Origin: Symbiodinium natans
Lineage: Eukaryota; Sar; Dinophyceae; Suessiales; Symbiodiniaceae
Reading direction: 5' to 3'
Assembly (NCBI GenBank): GCA_905221605.1
Contig: CAJNDS010002764.1
Location: 62,001 to 126,000 of the forward strand
DNA: 64,000 nucleotides
In this document: positions 22,676 through 34,050 of the stretch, piece after piece
Position numbering within the stretch: the stretch's first letter is position 1
Layout: every line of letters starts with the position of its first letter
Program-made: the position numbers and the translations under genes
Notes under the pieces: generated by a model
Databases searched by the model: none
Seen by the model: only the letters and a program-made list of their open reading frames with translations
Told to the model about the DNA's origin: nothing

Positions 22676-22741
22676 ACTCCCGCTTGCCGACCAGGAGCCG
22701 GAGAAGAGCTTGTACCCGCCAAGGCACTTCTGGCAGCCATC
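22676..22741 (-). CDS. Exon: DGCQKCLGGYKLFSG module
   Basis: After 'gttgctgtcag' and G, the minus strand reads DGCQKCLGGYKLFSGSW. The C-x-x-C-L-G-G-Y-K/R pattern resembles GCC2/GCC3- and EGF-like loops (C-x-x-C-P-x-G-Y) found in large protist surface proteins. It lies directly upstream of the 22439-22507 exon on the same strand. The donor is not certain. Confidence 0.45.
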
Positions 22742-23879
22742 CTGACAGCAACAGTCGTATTTAAATCAAGGGCCGCCGTCAGACGTGCATGAAGGGAAGG
22801 CAACGCGCTGGGCTCCGAGAGCCGCAAATGTATCGATAATGACAACAGGAACAACACAGGGTAGAGCCCGCAATGCTTTGTAAGACGCAGATCGCTGACC
22901 GAAATGGGGAATGGTAGGACGAACAGCTGCTTATGGCACTCACAATCTCAACAACGCCAGTACATCGTCGCAGCAGCATCTCTGATCCAAGCCACAAAAG
23001 CAATAACCTACTGCAACCTACATAGTACCTAGTCACGGCACAAAGTTGCTGTGAGACGAACCGGATAACACACAGCATGACAATACACAGAAAACAACAA
23101 GTTCTTTCATCTCCAGAACCCATCAAGAGTGTCGGAAGATGAAGGCTTGGGGAAAAACCCTCAAACCCTAAACCTTAAACCCACATTCGACTCCTTGTCG
23201 GCGGTTGGCTCTGCACAGCCAGCACACCACGTAGCGGCCTTTGGGCAGCAAAAGGGTGGCTCCGCATTCCACCTGGTCAGGCTGCGCCAAAGCCATTGCA
23301 GCTCTTATGAGATAACTACGTATAAGATGTTATAAGATACTTCGATATGTGCATATAAAAATAAATAAATAAAGAAATAAAGAAACAAATAAATAAATAG
23401 ATATATATATACAAAAAACAACAGCTCTCAGTAGGTGTAAGAAGGGGAGGTTTTTGACCCTCAAGCCCACATGGGAGTGCCCTCGCCGTTGCTGCAGAAG
23501 TCAGCTGCAGCATGGTGCCCATAGTGCCCATGCCCGATGCGCTGAGATTTGCGCTGCCGAAGGTTCGAGCCCGTGCAGAGCTCGAAGCCTGATTTGAGAT
23601 TCTGCGCAGGAGGTCCTGCCGGGCAAGCCATATATATATATACATATATATGTATATATATATACATGTAAGAAATAAGATATAGCAGGTCATGCACATC
23701 ACCGTCGCGCACCCCAAAAAAGGGCCATACCGTGCAAGGCATAGCATGAAATGTAGCACATCATGCTTATATATATATATATGTGTATAAGACAATATGT
23801 AGAGATAAGACCATATCGAATAGAGAACACTATATGATATACATATATAGATTTCACAATTTACAGTATCAGGGCCCCC

Positions 23880-24170
23880 CCGGCCAAAACCGTAAACCCT
23901 AAACCCGAAACCTTAAACCCTAAACCCTAAACCCTCACCCCTAAACCCTAAGCCCTAAGCCCTAAACCCTGAACCCTAAAAACCGTAAACTCACCCCATG
24001 AATCGGACTCAGGACCATCCTGCAGGTCGAGGTGCCGAGAGCCGAGGCAGGGTTTGAGGGTTGCAGGGCTTGCAGGGTTCATGAGGTTCGGTTTAGGGTT
24101 TAGGGTTTAGGGTTTAGGGTTTAGGGTTCGGGTTTCGGGTTTCGGGTTTAGGGTTTAGGGTTTAGGGTTT
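23880..24170. repeat. Two decayed telomere-like arrays in opposite orientation
   Basis: 23886-23985 carries CCCTAAA with CCCGAAA, CCTTAAA and CCCTAAG variants. 24091-24170 carries TTTAGGG with TTTCGGG variants. The two face each other across about 100 bp of unique sequence, so they form a converging pair. Confidence 0.85.
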
Positions 24171-26064
24171 GCTGTGAGAAGGCGTAGATGCTGTGAAGGT
24201 TAGGCTTTGTTCATGGGGATTGCAGGGGATCTTACAGCTCTCAAAGTACTCCCAGAATAGCAAGCTATGGCACTGCGGGAAGGCATGGACTCCCTGAACC
24301 CCACAGAGGCCATTACACGCAGTGATAAGCTACAGGTATAAGGTCTATATGCGCCAGCATAGGCGCACCCCCCCTCCCCCCCCCATGGTATCCCCCCCCC
24401 CCCCTGTGGTTCATGGTGGGTTTTGGGGTCCCCTCCCCCCCCCCCCCTGTGGTTCATGGTCCGTGGTTCATGGGTTTGTGGTTTAAGGGTTTAAGGTTAG
24501 GCTGTAGAGTTCAGGATTTTCACTTTGGTCCATTGGTTCATTGTGGGTTTAGAGTTTAGTCAGGGTTCAAGGTTCGGGGTAATGGTAGGTTTACGGTTTC
24601 CCCTCTCCTCCCTGTGGTTCGTGCTGAGTTTACGCTTCAGGGTTCAGGGTTAAAGCGGCTAAGGTTTCGGGTTTACCCTTCTCCCTCCTGTCGTTCATTT
24701 TGGCTGCGGTTTCTCTGTCCTCCCCCGTGGTCCGTGGTGTTTTTAGGGTTAACAGGCAGGGTTTGGGGGTGGATGCCGTGGGGGGGGGGGGTGGGGGGGA
24801 TACCATGGGGGGGGGGGTCAATTACGCGCAACGCGGGCGCATATAGGGGTCATAAGGCTTATAATGGGTGGGGTCTATTAGGGTAATAAGGTTTAACATT
24901 GAAGGGTTTATAGGATTGCAGAGTTTCGGGTTGAGGGCCTTCAAGCAAAGGTTAGGCACTTGTCTTAATGCCTGGGGGTTCATGTGTCATTTCCCAATCG
25001 TGTTGAACGGACATGTCTCTGCATTGGCAGTGCTCGACCCGGGGTCCCGGAGAAGCGCCGGTAGAATGCGCTGAGGGTGTCTGCTGAAGCGGTCGGCCCG
25101 CAGACTCCACCACCAAGACCAACTGGAGCAAGGAGAACAAGTGGAACGACATGGCGTCCGGATGCGGGATAAGATGGCTTCCTAGCGGTCAGCTATTCGG
25201 CCGAAATGCCTGCAGCGTGCCCTTGGACATTGTGGAGGTGAAGCATGTGAAACCCACGCGCACGGGTCTGCCCTTGCAGAAATTTGGGGGTTTTCTCTGA
25301 GGTCCATATCTGATATAGGGGACCCAACAAGGGACCCCAATGAAGCACGAAGGGGCAGAGTCCCAAAAGGCTGCAACGGGCTCGGAGCATGGTACTTTCT
25401 GGGGTCCTTGAACCCTAAACCCTCCACCCCAACTGCTGCACGGGGCAGGACTTTGCTGAACAGGTTTCCTGAACACAAACATGTCCGGCACTGGTGCTTG
25501 CCTGTTGCCATCCAGCCTTCCTTCTTGTGACATGAAGTAGGGTTTACATTTCTTGTACTGCGGACCGGAGGTCGTGAATCATATCAAGGTGAGACAGCTT
25601 AGATTTGTACTAAGCACGGTTAGCAAGCACACAACATCAGTGGTCGAGAACATTTCTTGTATCCCCAAAGGACACCAAGTATATACACTCACCAATATCG
25701 AAAGGGAACCTTATATACATTCACATGGGTTGAGATCGCACGCCACAGTACGTTTTTCTAGGTCAGTGGGCACAATCGTCCTTGTAAGCGTCACCTTGTA
25801 TATGGAGAATGAACCCTAAACCCCAAACCCCATTCCTCTTCCTGTTGCTCACAGAGCCCCATCCCTTATCCCGCAATGAATACAAACTCACTTGAGGTTC
25901 ACTTAGTGAAGGTTCTAACTTATAATTTATAACCCTAGTATGACTACCCATGAGCCTTCAAGTATCCGTGGTTGTCCTTCAATGGAGCCTTCCCCGATGT
26001 CATGGTTGCACGTGTGAAGTGGGCCTGCTTCGATCCTTCCCTCTCCGACGCAAAAAAAAAAACA

Positions 26065-26096
<32 letters not shown>

Positions 26097-26740
26097 CATG
26101 ATTGCACTCCCGATGTTTCCACCATGACATCCAACCTCAGCGCAATCGCTGCCCTGGCTGCAAAGTTTAGCAGGGGCACAGGCATGCTTGACCTGCAGAG
26201 TCCGTGTCACGCAAGTGACGCAGTTTAAGATCCAAGTAACTTAACTGCCCCGGCATTATTGTAACTCAAGTCCTTACGATCATCTGTTGGATAGCTCTGG
26301 CGCAAGAGCAGTTGGTCGTTTTGGTACTTGGGTTGGTTAGGCCCTCTGGGCCAGCATGAATTCAGTTCTGTGTGAGACCAATGTTTACCTTGTGAACGCC
26401 GCGCATCTTTCCCGAAGGGCCTCAACTGCTTTCGTCAGGCCCGTCGGCTGATAGAGCGCTAAGATGTCTTTCGTTGGTTTGCCGCCGTGGACGGGGCGTT
26501 GTTTGCTAGTAAGAGCGAGAACGCAGCAAAGGCGTGTGCCCTCGAAGCATCCAGTTCGCGCGCGCTGCCTGTGCTGCTTGCTGTGTGGCTATACCAGCCA
26601 TTGCATGCGTGGGGGTTGCGCTGCTCACTGTGTGGCTAAACCAGCCCTTTGCCTCTTGATGCGAACAACCGCGCCCTACACCCAGCAGCGAGCCTGCCTC
26701 TCCCGCCCCTGCAGCATGTCAACAGCTCTGCAAGGGGCGA
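24171..26740. other. No clear gene; G/C homopolymers and decayed repeat
   Basis: 24200-24860 is built of 'gtggttcatggt' phrases and long C and G runs (24368-24450, 24779-24815). 25283-25370 carries another possible relic of the GGGGGTTT element. 26067-26095 is a poly-C run. I see no frame with convincing coding character. Confidence 0.45.
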
Positions 26741-27520
26741 TTGCCATGCCCCCTAGCTAGCAAGAGCGAGAACGCTAGGGTGCTGCCTGTGCATATCGAT
26801 GTTTCAGCCCTGTTTCCAAGCCAAGCTATTGCAGCACAGACCACCGTGGGTCTTGTGCCAGGCGTCCCAGGTTCAACAGATGGCGCAGGTTTTCAGGTCC
26901 CTATTGCAGCACAGACAGCCGTGGGTCTTGTGCCAGGCGCCCCAGGTTCAGTAGATGCCACGTGTCCTCAAGTCACTATTGCAGCACAGACCACCGTGGG
27001 TCTTGTGCCAGGCATCCCAAACTCCTGCAGGCCCAGGTTGAGGTGCGGTTTTAAAGATGTCCTTCGGCAAGCAGTCCCTTTCTTCTCAACACGCGAGCCC
27101 CTTGCCGCCAGGGTGCTGCCTGAGCATCTTGACGTGTTAGCACCATCGCGCCATCTCCTTGCCTACACTCCCACCCAGTCGCAGCGCTGGCCCCGAGAGC
27201 CTTGCCGCCAGGTGTCCCAAGTGTGCCAGGGCGGGTTGCGGTGCAGCCTTAATGGTTGCTTAGGTTTCTGGTCGTCCCTCCTCCCATCCGTTGCAGTGCA
27301 GGCGTTGATTGAGTGCCTCGTCGCCAGGTGCCTGAATGTGTTCTCCCAGGGCATGAGTGACCTTTGGAGGATATGCCCCATGCTGCGCCTGGCACTGTGG
27401 GGGTTGGGACTCACCCTTGTAGTTCTCCTTTTGGCAATTCCCTATCCCAAAATTAGGCTGTTGCACGGGGCTAACACGAAGCGATTGACAGCCGAGTGGT
27501 CTCCTTGCCTGTCGGTGTAA
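26741..27520 (+). CDS. ORF with three 25-residue tandem repeats and a membrane segment
   Basis: A 259-codon plus-strand frame carries three copies of an exactly 75-bp unit starting at 26828, 26903 and 26978 (IAAQTTVGLVPG...). The period is a multiple of three, so the reading frame is kept. The C-terminus has a hydrophobic stretch (LALWGLGLTLVVLLLAIPYP) that would span a membrane. Upstream, 26460-26740 holds partial repeats of 'gctgtgtggcta', suggesting wider local duplication. No family is recognised, and a translated origin is plausible but unproven. Confidence 0.35.
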   Translation: MPCPLASKSENARVLPVHIDVSALFPSQAIAAQTTVGLVPGVPGSTDGAGFQVPIAAQTAVGLVPGAPGSVDATCPQVTIAAQTTVGLVPGIPNSCRPRLRCGFKDVLRQAVPFFSTREPLAARVLPEHLDVLAPSRHLLAYTPTQSQRWPREPCRQVSQVCQGGLRCSLNGCLGFWSSLLPSVAVQALIECLVARCLNVFSQGMSDLWRICPMLRLALWGLGLTLVVLLLAIPYPKIRLLHGANTKRLTAEWSPCLSV

Positions 27521-27868
27521 GCGTGCCGGGCCAGTTGAGGTGTAGAGTTAAAAATTTCCTGGACCTTGGAGGATGCTGAAAACTCCCAAGCAGCTTCCTA
27601 CGATCCTAACATCCGGGCGCAAAACCTCCATTATAGAGCACAATACCAGAAGCGCGTCCAGCATGGAGAACTAGTGCCGTGAGAAATCCAAAAGCTAAGT
27701 GCGTCACAGAAACCCTTTCTTGATCAGAATAATACGAAACCCCAGAAAAGCTGTTTGGGAATCTCACGCAAAAGGCCCAGCTCGTCCCAAACACAGCCCC
27801 GAACGCCCAAGCCGCTCGAGCCCCTTGCAGGTGGTGGTCCGTCGCCCTTTGCACTGCAAATCCTGAGT

Positions 27869-28158
27869 TCAATTTTTCATAAGAAGTCCAAAGCATGAAA
27901 ACCCAATTCTGTATAAGCTTGACATTGCTTTAAGTTTGTGCTGGGCGAGACTCTCTTCAGCCAGTGTCTGCACGTCCTGGCAATGCATTGGCGATGCGTG
28001 GGATAATGACGGGAGATCCCCTTGCAGCTCATCATGCTGCCGTTGAAAATGACGGATCTCAAGATCAAGTGAAGAAAGAAAGCCATACTGACATTGTGAA
28101 AGCGAAAGTCGTCCACGATCATCGGAGAAACTGAGCCATGAATGCAGGTCCCCAAACC
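27869..28158 (-). CDS. Possible terminal exon, unknown helical protein
   Basis: After a CTCTGCCGCAG acceptor the minus strand reads GFGDLHSWLSFSDDRGRLSL and HFQRQHDELQGDLPSLSHAS, about 95 codons, and ends with a TGA. The composition is amphipathic and helical. It could be the 3'-terminal exon of a gene whose upstream exons are at 28515 and 28984. No family is assigned. Confidence 0.4.
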
Positions 28159-28514
28159 CTGCGGCAGAGAGCCTCTGTGAAGCGGAGGGCCACCATGATG
28201 ACCTGCGCGGATGGGACCTTCCACAGTTGCATGAAGCCATCTGGCAAAAAACATCACGCTCTGGGAGTAAACCAAGCAGTTTGCAAACGAGCGCTACCAC
28301 GTTGTACGATAGAAGCACACTGAGGCCGGCACTTGCCTCATGATCGACCTGGGCAGATCTGGTTTGTCATCGCTCTGGCTTGTCAGCACTGAAAATGAAC
28401 TCGGAGCAAAACTCATGAAGTCTGGAATCTGCTAGCACCTTCTACAGCTCCTGAAAAAAAAACGACTTTGCGAAGAAGCCTGGGGAGTCTCTCAATAATT
28501 TCTGACACCCACCT

Positions 28515-28600
28515 CACAATCGCGGCATACTTTTCCAGCAATGTGTCCGCATCGTCCAGCACGACGAATCTCAGCACCATTGCAAGTCGCCAACATCAAG
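28515..28600 (-). CDS. Exon-like segment: VLRFVVLDDADTLLEKYAAI
   Basis: The minus frame encodes a helical, protein-like stretch ending at GAG followed by GTGGGT, a good donor. The acceptor is not obvious. It lies between the membrane-type exon at 28984-29111 and the possible terminal exon at 27869-28158, in the same direction. Confidence 0.4.
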
Positions 28601-28983
28601 CATCCAGCAAAGATACCAAGAACGAAAGAACCCACGTGACACATGTGCACACCCACGCACTCACACAAACACACAAGCACAAAAGCATACAAGCAGGTAG
28701 CCGGTGTGAATAACATATGGTGGCCAACGTGCAGCTTGTAGGATGGACTGTGTCACAAGTATGATGTGCAGGAACGTGATTCCAGACGAAACTGATGAAC
28801 CCAGAGCTGCATACCAAGCCCCATAAATTAACTTGCCAGAACATGAAGTCAGTTCACACGCGGTGGGAAGAAATAACGAAACGCACTCGAACAGCAGAAA
28901 AAATGAAATGGGTCATGGACGCCATTGTGGCTTTGTCGCTCAGCAATCTGTTGCACCCCCGCTTTGAAACACATGACAGTCAC

Positions 28984-29111
28984 CCGAGAGGCACTTCATC
29001 GGAATCATACGTGAACTCGAAGTGTTTGGCCGTGAGAGTGGTGCAAATGAGGCTGTGAAAGAACCGGCTGAGCTGAAGCATCGATCCAGCCACAAGGGAA
29101 CCGATGAACGC
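28984..29111 (-). CDS. 128-bp exon with hydrophobic segment
   Basis: The exon is bounded by 'atcatcaatcaag' followed by G, and by CTCGG followed by GTGACT. In phase it reads AFIGSLVAGSMLQLSRFFHS, then LICTTLTAKHFEFTYDSDE. The first half would make a transmembrane or signal-anchor helix and the second half an acidic loop. It probably belongs to a membrane protein shared with the two downstream segments. Confidence 0.5.
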
Positions 29112-31271
29112 CTTGATTGATGATATTCGATGATGCTATCGTGAAGCCATCGACACTCGCTCATGTTACAAGACATCTGTAACCATCATGCTGGTGCAGT
29201 ACGTGATCCGGGCATGCCAGGATCATATTGCAGTCCCATGGTGCAGCCTGTGTGGGTGATGCGCACAAAAGATTCATAGCCCCCTGTTTTCTTTTCATGG
29301 CTCGTGGCATCATCAGGACTGTGTTGGGAAGGTCGCATAACAGCGATTGTTCACACCCACCCACCCACAAACCCACGCACTAACCCACCCACCCACCCAC
29401 CCAGCCACGCACGCACGCGACCACCCACCCAGCCACGCACGCACGCAACCACCCACCCACGCACGCACCTTCCGCACACGCACCTGCGAGCGCGCACACG
29501 CACGCGCACACACGCACAGACATACACGACTATGACACCGCAAAAGCCAAGACACATGACTGTATCAACTTACAGCCATCGACTTTATATCGCAGAATTT
29601 ACCAATCACTCAAGGCTGAGAAAGGGCTCTCGACCTCCGTGCCGATCAGGGTCCAGTAAATTTCAGCATAGTTTAGCGTGGTGAACTGTAGATTGCACCG
29701 CAGGGCAAGCAAGGTCTCCAGACGTGCAGCTGTTCAGCTGCGTCCAGTCTTCACCCAAGGCCTGAAGTCAGCAACACGCTGTCTCTCTTACGCCGCTTCT
29801 GCCATGCTGGTAGTTACGCAAGGTATTGCGCCTCTTACAGTGCCCGCAGGCCTTGAGCAAGCGCCCAGGGGTGGCCACAATGATGTTGTGTTTATCCTTG
29901 CGGTTTGAGGGCTTCGCGCTTCACTCTGCAGCTCGTGCTTGCAACGGGTGCTTTGGTGTGGGGTTTCAGGTTTCAAGGGATCACGTCTCGGACCCCCGCA
30001 GCTGTGCCCCTGAAGGCTTCTCTTAACTTTTAACATACTCCCGATATGGCCACTTGTAGGAGGCGCGTTAAGGCACAACATGTGTGAAAAGGCACAACAC
30101 CGCCTTGGCACGCGGCGTTATAAAAAGGCACTCCACGTCACAAAATACTGAATGTCAAACTAAGCACACGCAGTTTCGAGGCAAGTCGTCAGGAAGTGAA
30201 GCCTTGCGCGTGCCTGCATGTGCCGGCGGGCGGCTCTGTCCAGGAAACAACGGAAGTCCCGGCAACGCAGGTGGGCGGGGACTTCTTTGTCGGGCATTTT
30301 GCAGCGGGGTGAACTTGATTCACGGCGATCAGAGTGACCGAGATCCTTCTCCACGAATATTTGTAGCAGTGTAAGCAAAGAGTACCCTTCAAATCTGGCC
30401 TCTGCATGTCCAATCCAAGGGCTCCTAGGGCCCCAACTCCCGACAGCAGGACACAAATTGGCGAACAAGTCAGAAGCAAGGGCACGCTTTCACTACGAGC
30501 CGAGCCCATCTATTTGAACGCGTTCCCCAAAGGGCACGCGGGTTTTGTTACGCCTTTTGCTGGGCGGCACGCCTCAGCACATGGCCCCAGTATATTCCGT
30601 CTGGGATTCTTCAGTGGCGTCTGCAAACATGCCCCAAAAACCCAAAGAGTTCAACTTTGGGTCCAAGGTCTCACAAGGGCTGTGGTTGACCTACATGATC
30701 CAACGACTTGGCAACTGTCTCCTGATCACTGTTTGCGCCGGAAGGAATAGTCGTTGAGCTGAGCCCACGCGGCCTCGGCTGGTCTGCAGCATAGGCAGCA
30801 TAGACATGTGGCGGAAATCTTCGGGTTAGAATCTGCGGATAATCTGCTTCTGGAATGCTGGGAACGACTTAAGTGACGTGCGACCCTGCAGTGACTATAG
30901 TGAAGACAAAGCGGTACCCAGTGGTACCATTGGCGCTGTTGCTGCTTCTTGTCTTGGGGCCCTGCCTGCCGAACTTCTGGCAGACCTGCATTTGACTGAT
31001 CTGCATTCGTTCGACCCGTGCACACTGCGGCAAGAAACTCCGTCCTATGTCTCTGGCGAACACATCACAGCACATGAGGAAACACTTAACAACACTGAAC
31101 CCCCGAGCCCTATAACAGGGTTCCCGGCGTTCTGAATCTGGATTGCGAGCTCGCAAGTCGGGGTCATTATGAGCCCCACAGGGCCAGCTTCCAGCGTCTC
31201 CTGATCTCTCTCTCCGACTTTCCGCAGCCTCCTTTTACAGAGCCTCCGACGCCTGAAAGCCCAAGGCCTCA
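29112..31271. other. No well-supported gene; ACCC/ACGC microsatellite
   Basis: 29350-29500 is a (CCCA)n/(CGCA)n tract readable as T-H-P-P repeats. A minus-strand segment near 30190-30400 with LCLHCYKYSWRRISVTLIAV and several cysteines may be an exon, but I cannot fix its limits. The rest shows no domain. Confidence 0.4.
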
Positions 31272-31628
31272 CTACTGTACATCTCTGGCCTGTTTGCAGA
31301 CGGGGCCACCATCGGCAGCACGCACGCAAGTGTCTTGCCGGATCCTGCGCAGTGCCAATGCTTCCAGGTGTGCGGGGAGTTTCAAAGTCAAGGCACTCTG
31401 GGCAAAGCCGGGCAGGCCTGTTCCGGCGATGCCCACCACATCGCCGCCCTTCGTTGCAGTGAGCCTGGTCTCCCGGCGAAGCAACAGCGAAACACCGCCA
31501 CCGGCAAAACATGTTCTGATAGATTCGGGACTGCACCAGATCTGCCTTTGGATGGGAGTTGGTCCCTGCGGGATGGCTCCAAACAGCAGACCCAGTAGCA
31601 TGCTGGTTGCGATGTTTGAGATGCACAC
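31272..31628 (-). CDS. Exon-like coding segment, unknown
   Basis: A 118-codon minus frame reads SNIATSMLLGLLFGAIPQGP, a hydrophobic stretch, then cysteine-bearing sequence (IWCSPESIRTCF) and an Ala/Leu-rich part, ending at a stop. It could be the 5' portion of a membrane or secreted protein. An overlapping minus frame is also open, so confidence is low. Confidence 0.3.
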   Translation of the reverse strand: MCISNIATSMLLGLLFGAIPQGPTPIQRQIWCSPESIRTCFAGGGVSLLLRRETRLTATKGGDVVGIAGTGLPGFAQSALTLKLPAHLEALALRRIRQDTCVRAADGGPVCKQARDVQ

Positions 31629-32139
31629 GGCGTGTGTGGGAGAGCGGGCCCCACAGGAAACAACGAAAGGGGGCCTCTCAAATTCCCTTTAGAGCGCGGC
31701 CTCGAAGCCTTGCTCCAGCACCGCGCGCCAGCATTCCTGCCGGATTTCCAATTTGGCTTACTGCTTGTAGTATGCATATATTTGTATGTAGATGAATATG
31801 GGCGCGGAATTATGTTGGACCTTTGTTTTGTTTGCATTTGGGGCCCTTTTTTCGTTTTTGGTTTGAGGTGCTTTACTAGGAAACCTTTATTTCTTTTATA
31901 TTCAATAGACAATGCGCTACTTCCTCTACATTTTCGGGTAACTTCTCTATATATATGCCAAGGAGAACCTTTACTTACTTCCTTCCGAAAACATGTACTA
32001 CCTCAATATTGTTTCTATTTCTTCTGGAAACCTCTATGTTTGTCTGTACTCTCATAAACAGCCTTCGATTTGCTCTATGCTTTCCTAGGGGGACCTCTAT
32101 TTACTCTTCTGAAAACCTTTATCTCCCCATATCCTTCAA

Positions 32140-32850
32140 AATTTTGGGGAAACTCGAGCCGGCTCGAATTTCCCACTTTTTTTAGAACCTCCATGGCTCC
32201 CATTCTCGAAGCTGGCTCTAATTTCCCCAAAAGCCCAACATCTTAAAAACTACGAGCCCCATTTCCTTCAGATTTTTCGGGAAACTCGAGCCCCAAAATT
32301 TTTGCAATTTGAGGGCTCTCCAACTCGAGCAAGCTCGAATTTCCCCAAAACACCAAAAATCTAGAAGCTACGGACCCCCCAAGGGTCATAGGCTCTCAGA
32401 TTTTGGATTTTTTGGGGATATTCGAGCCTGCACGAGTTTGGGAGCCATGGAGGTTCAAAAAAATTGGGGAAACTCGAGCCGGCTCGAATTTCCCCAAAAT
32501 TTTCAACATCCACGGGTCCATAGTTTCTAGGGTTTTGGGTTTTGTTGGGAAATTCGAGCATGCTCGAGTTTGAGAGCCCTCATGGTTCAAAAAAACTGTG
32601 AAACTCGAGCCGGCTCGAATTTCCCCAAAATTTGGAAGGATATGGGGCTCGTAGTTTATAAAGGTTTGGGGTTTGTTGGGTGAAATTTGAGCCAGCTCGA
32701 GTTTGGGAGCCATGGCGGTTCAAACAATCTGGGGGAATTCGAGCCGGCTCGAATTTCCCCACAATTTTGAAGGACATGGGGCTGCACGAGTTTGAGAGAC
32801 CTCAGGGTTCAAAACATTTGGGGAAATTCGAGCCGGCTCGAGTTTGAGAC
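32140..32850. repeat. Palindromic satellite array (unit ~133 bp)
   Basis: A near-perfect 30-bp palindrome, GGGGAAACTCGAGCC joined to GGCTCGAATTTCCCC, recurs at about 32150, 32465, 32597 and 32731, with further variants between and after (TCGAGCATGCTCGA, TCGAGCAAGCTCGA). In the best part the period is 132-134 bp. The units are joined by 'gggagccatggnggttcaaa' and by an A/T-rich link. Each palindrome could extrude as a hairpin. There is no convincing coding capacity. Confidence 0.85.
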
Positions 32851-32944
32851 AAAGTGCATGCCCCATACAATTCGGTTAGAATAAAACTTTACCTCCTGTG
32901 TCACATATACAAGCACATGCACTAGAGTTCAGGTGTTGCTGTTC

Positions 32945-33560
32945 GGGGGTTGATTGCTTGAGATGTATTGGCTAAGGTAAGGTTTTTATGATAGTTGCTA
33001 TGTTTTGTTTATTGAGGCGTGGTTGCTTAAGATTTGTTAGTCATGGTACAGTGTTTAGTATAGAGTTCAGGTTTTGCTTGTCGGGGGAGGATTGCCCGAG
33101 ATGTATTGGCGTAGGTATAGTCTTCATAATAAATGTTGCGGTTTGCTTATTGGTGCGTGGTTGCTTAAGGTGTGTTAGCGAGTGGAGAGTTTTTAATGTA
33201 GAGATATGATTTTACAAGATTAGCTGAAACTGATGTTTTCGCATCACAAATGTTCTAAACCACTGTGAGGTATGTCATTTCAGTATAGCGAACTCCCCTT
33301 AGTATAGTATAGTTGGTGTATAGCATAGAGTTATCGTTTTGCTTATTGGGGGATGACTGCTTGAGATGTCTTAGCTAAGGTATAGCGTTTTTTAATACAT
33401 GCTTCGTCTTGCTCATTGGGCCGTGATTGTTTAAGGTGTGTGAGCAAATGGAGAGTTTTTAATATAGAGATATGCTTTAATTAAAAAATCTGAAACTGGT
33501 GTTTTGGCATCACACATGTTCAAAACCACTGTGAGGTCGGTATGCCATTTCAGTATGGAG
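32945..33560. repeat. Direct repeat with ~264-bp period, plus a half unit
   Basis: 33061-33290 and 33325-33560 match over most of their length. Shared phrases include 'gcttgagatgt', 'ggagagtttttaat', 'tagagatatg' and 'accactgtgaggt'. 32945-33060 is a further partial copy. The sequence is AT-rich and without coding potential. Confidence 0.75.
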
Positions 33561-33917
33561 AACTGCGGAGATCCAAAACCGGATTCCGGTTTCAGAAAGC
33601 CAGACATGAGAATCAACCTTTTTTGCTAACATACCGTAACATCTATTTGAAGAACCATCGAAAGCATCGTAAATACCGGTGTTTTCGTCGTCTCGCCCTA
33701 AACACCCCAAGTCGGAGAGCGAAGGGAGGGAGAAGAAAAGAGGACAGACGTAGATCATGGGGCGGGGGTGTGACCATATATATATATATACATGGTACCC
33801 ACCCATGGATCCACCCCTTTTCTCTTTATTTATTTTTCCCTTCTGTCAGGTATTCACCTCAGCAACATATGATTCAGCACCAGATCATGTTTAGGGTTTT
33901 GTGGTCAGGATCTTCAG

Positions 33918-34050
33918 TAAAAGTTGCCTTTACCAACATTTTCGAGCTTCGACCGTCGGAAAAAGTTAGCTTTACCAACATTTTCGAGCCTGGACCTTCA
34001 GAAAAAGATTTTCGAGCCTCGACCTTCAGGAAAAGTTGGTTTTACCAACA
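33918..34050 (+). repeat. Short tandem repeat, unit ~50 bp
   Basis: Three copies of 'aaaagtt..ctttaccaaca' plus 'ttttcgagcctggacc' occur, with the second truncated. The translated repeats (VSFTNIFEPGPSEK) keep one frame over this stretch, but no start or domain supports a gene. Confidence 0.65.

Noticed and set aside
24690-24705. CATTTTGGCT, part of the spliced-leader sequence
   Set aside because: Only ten bases match, which is expected by chance about once in ten such windows, and the CAAG end is missing.
29304-29684. ORF with T-H-P-P repeats and its minus-strand mirror
   Set aside because: They translate a (CCCA/CGCA)n microsatellite.
32140-33560. Possible CRISPR array
   Set aside because: The repeats are long (133 and 264 bp), palindromic or degenerate and without unique spacers of constant size; the context is eukaryotic.
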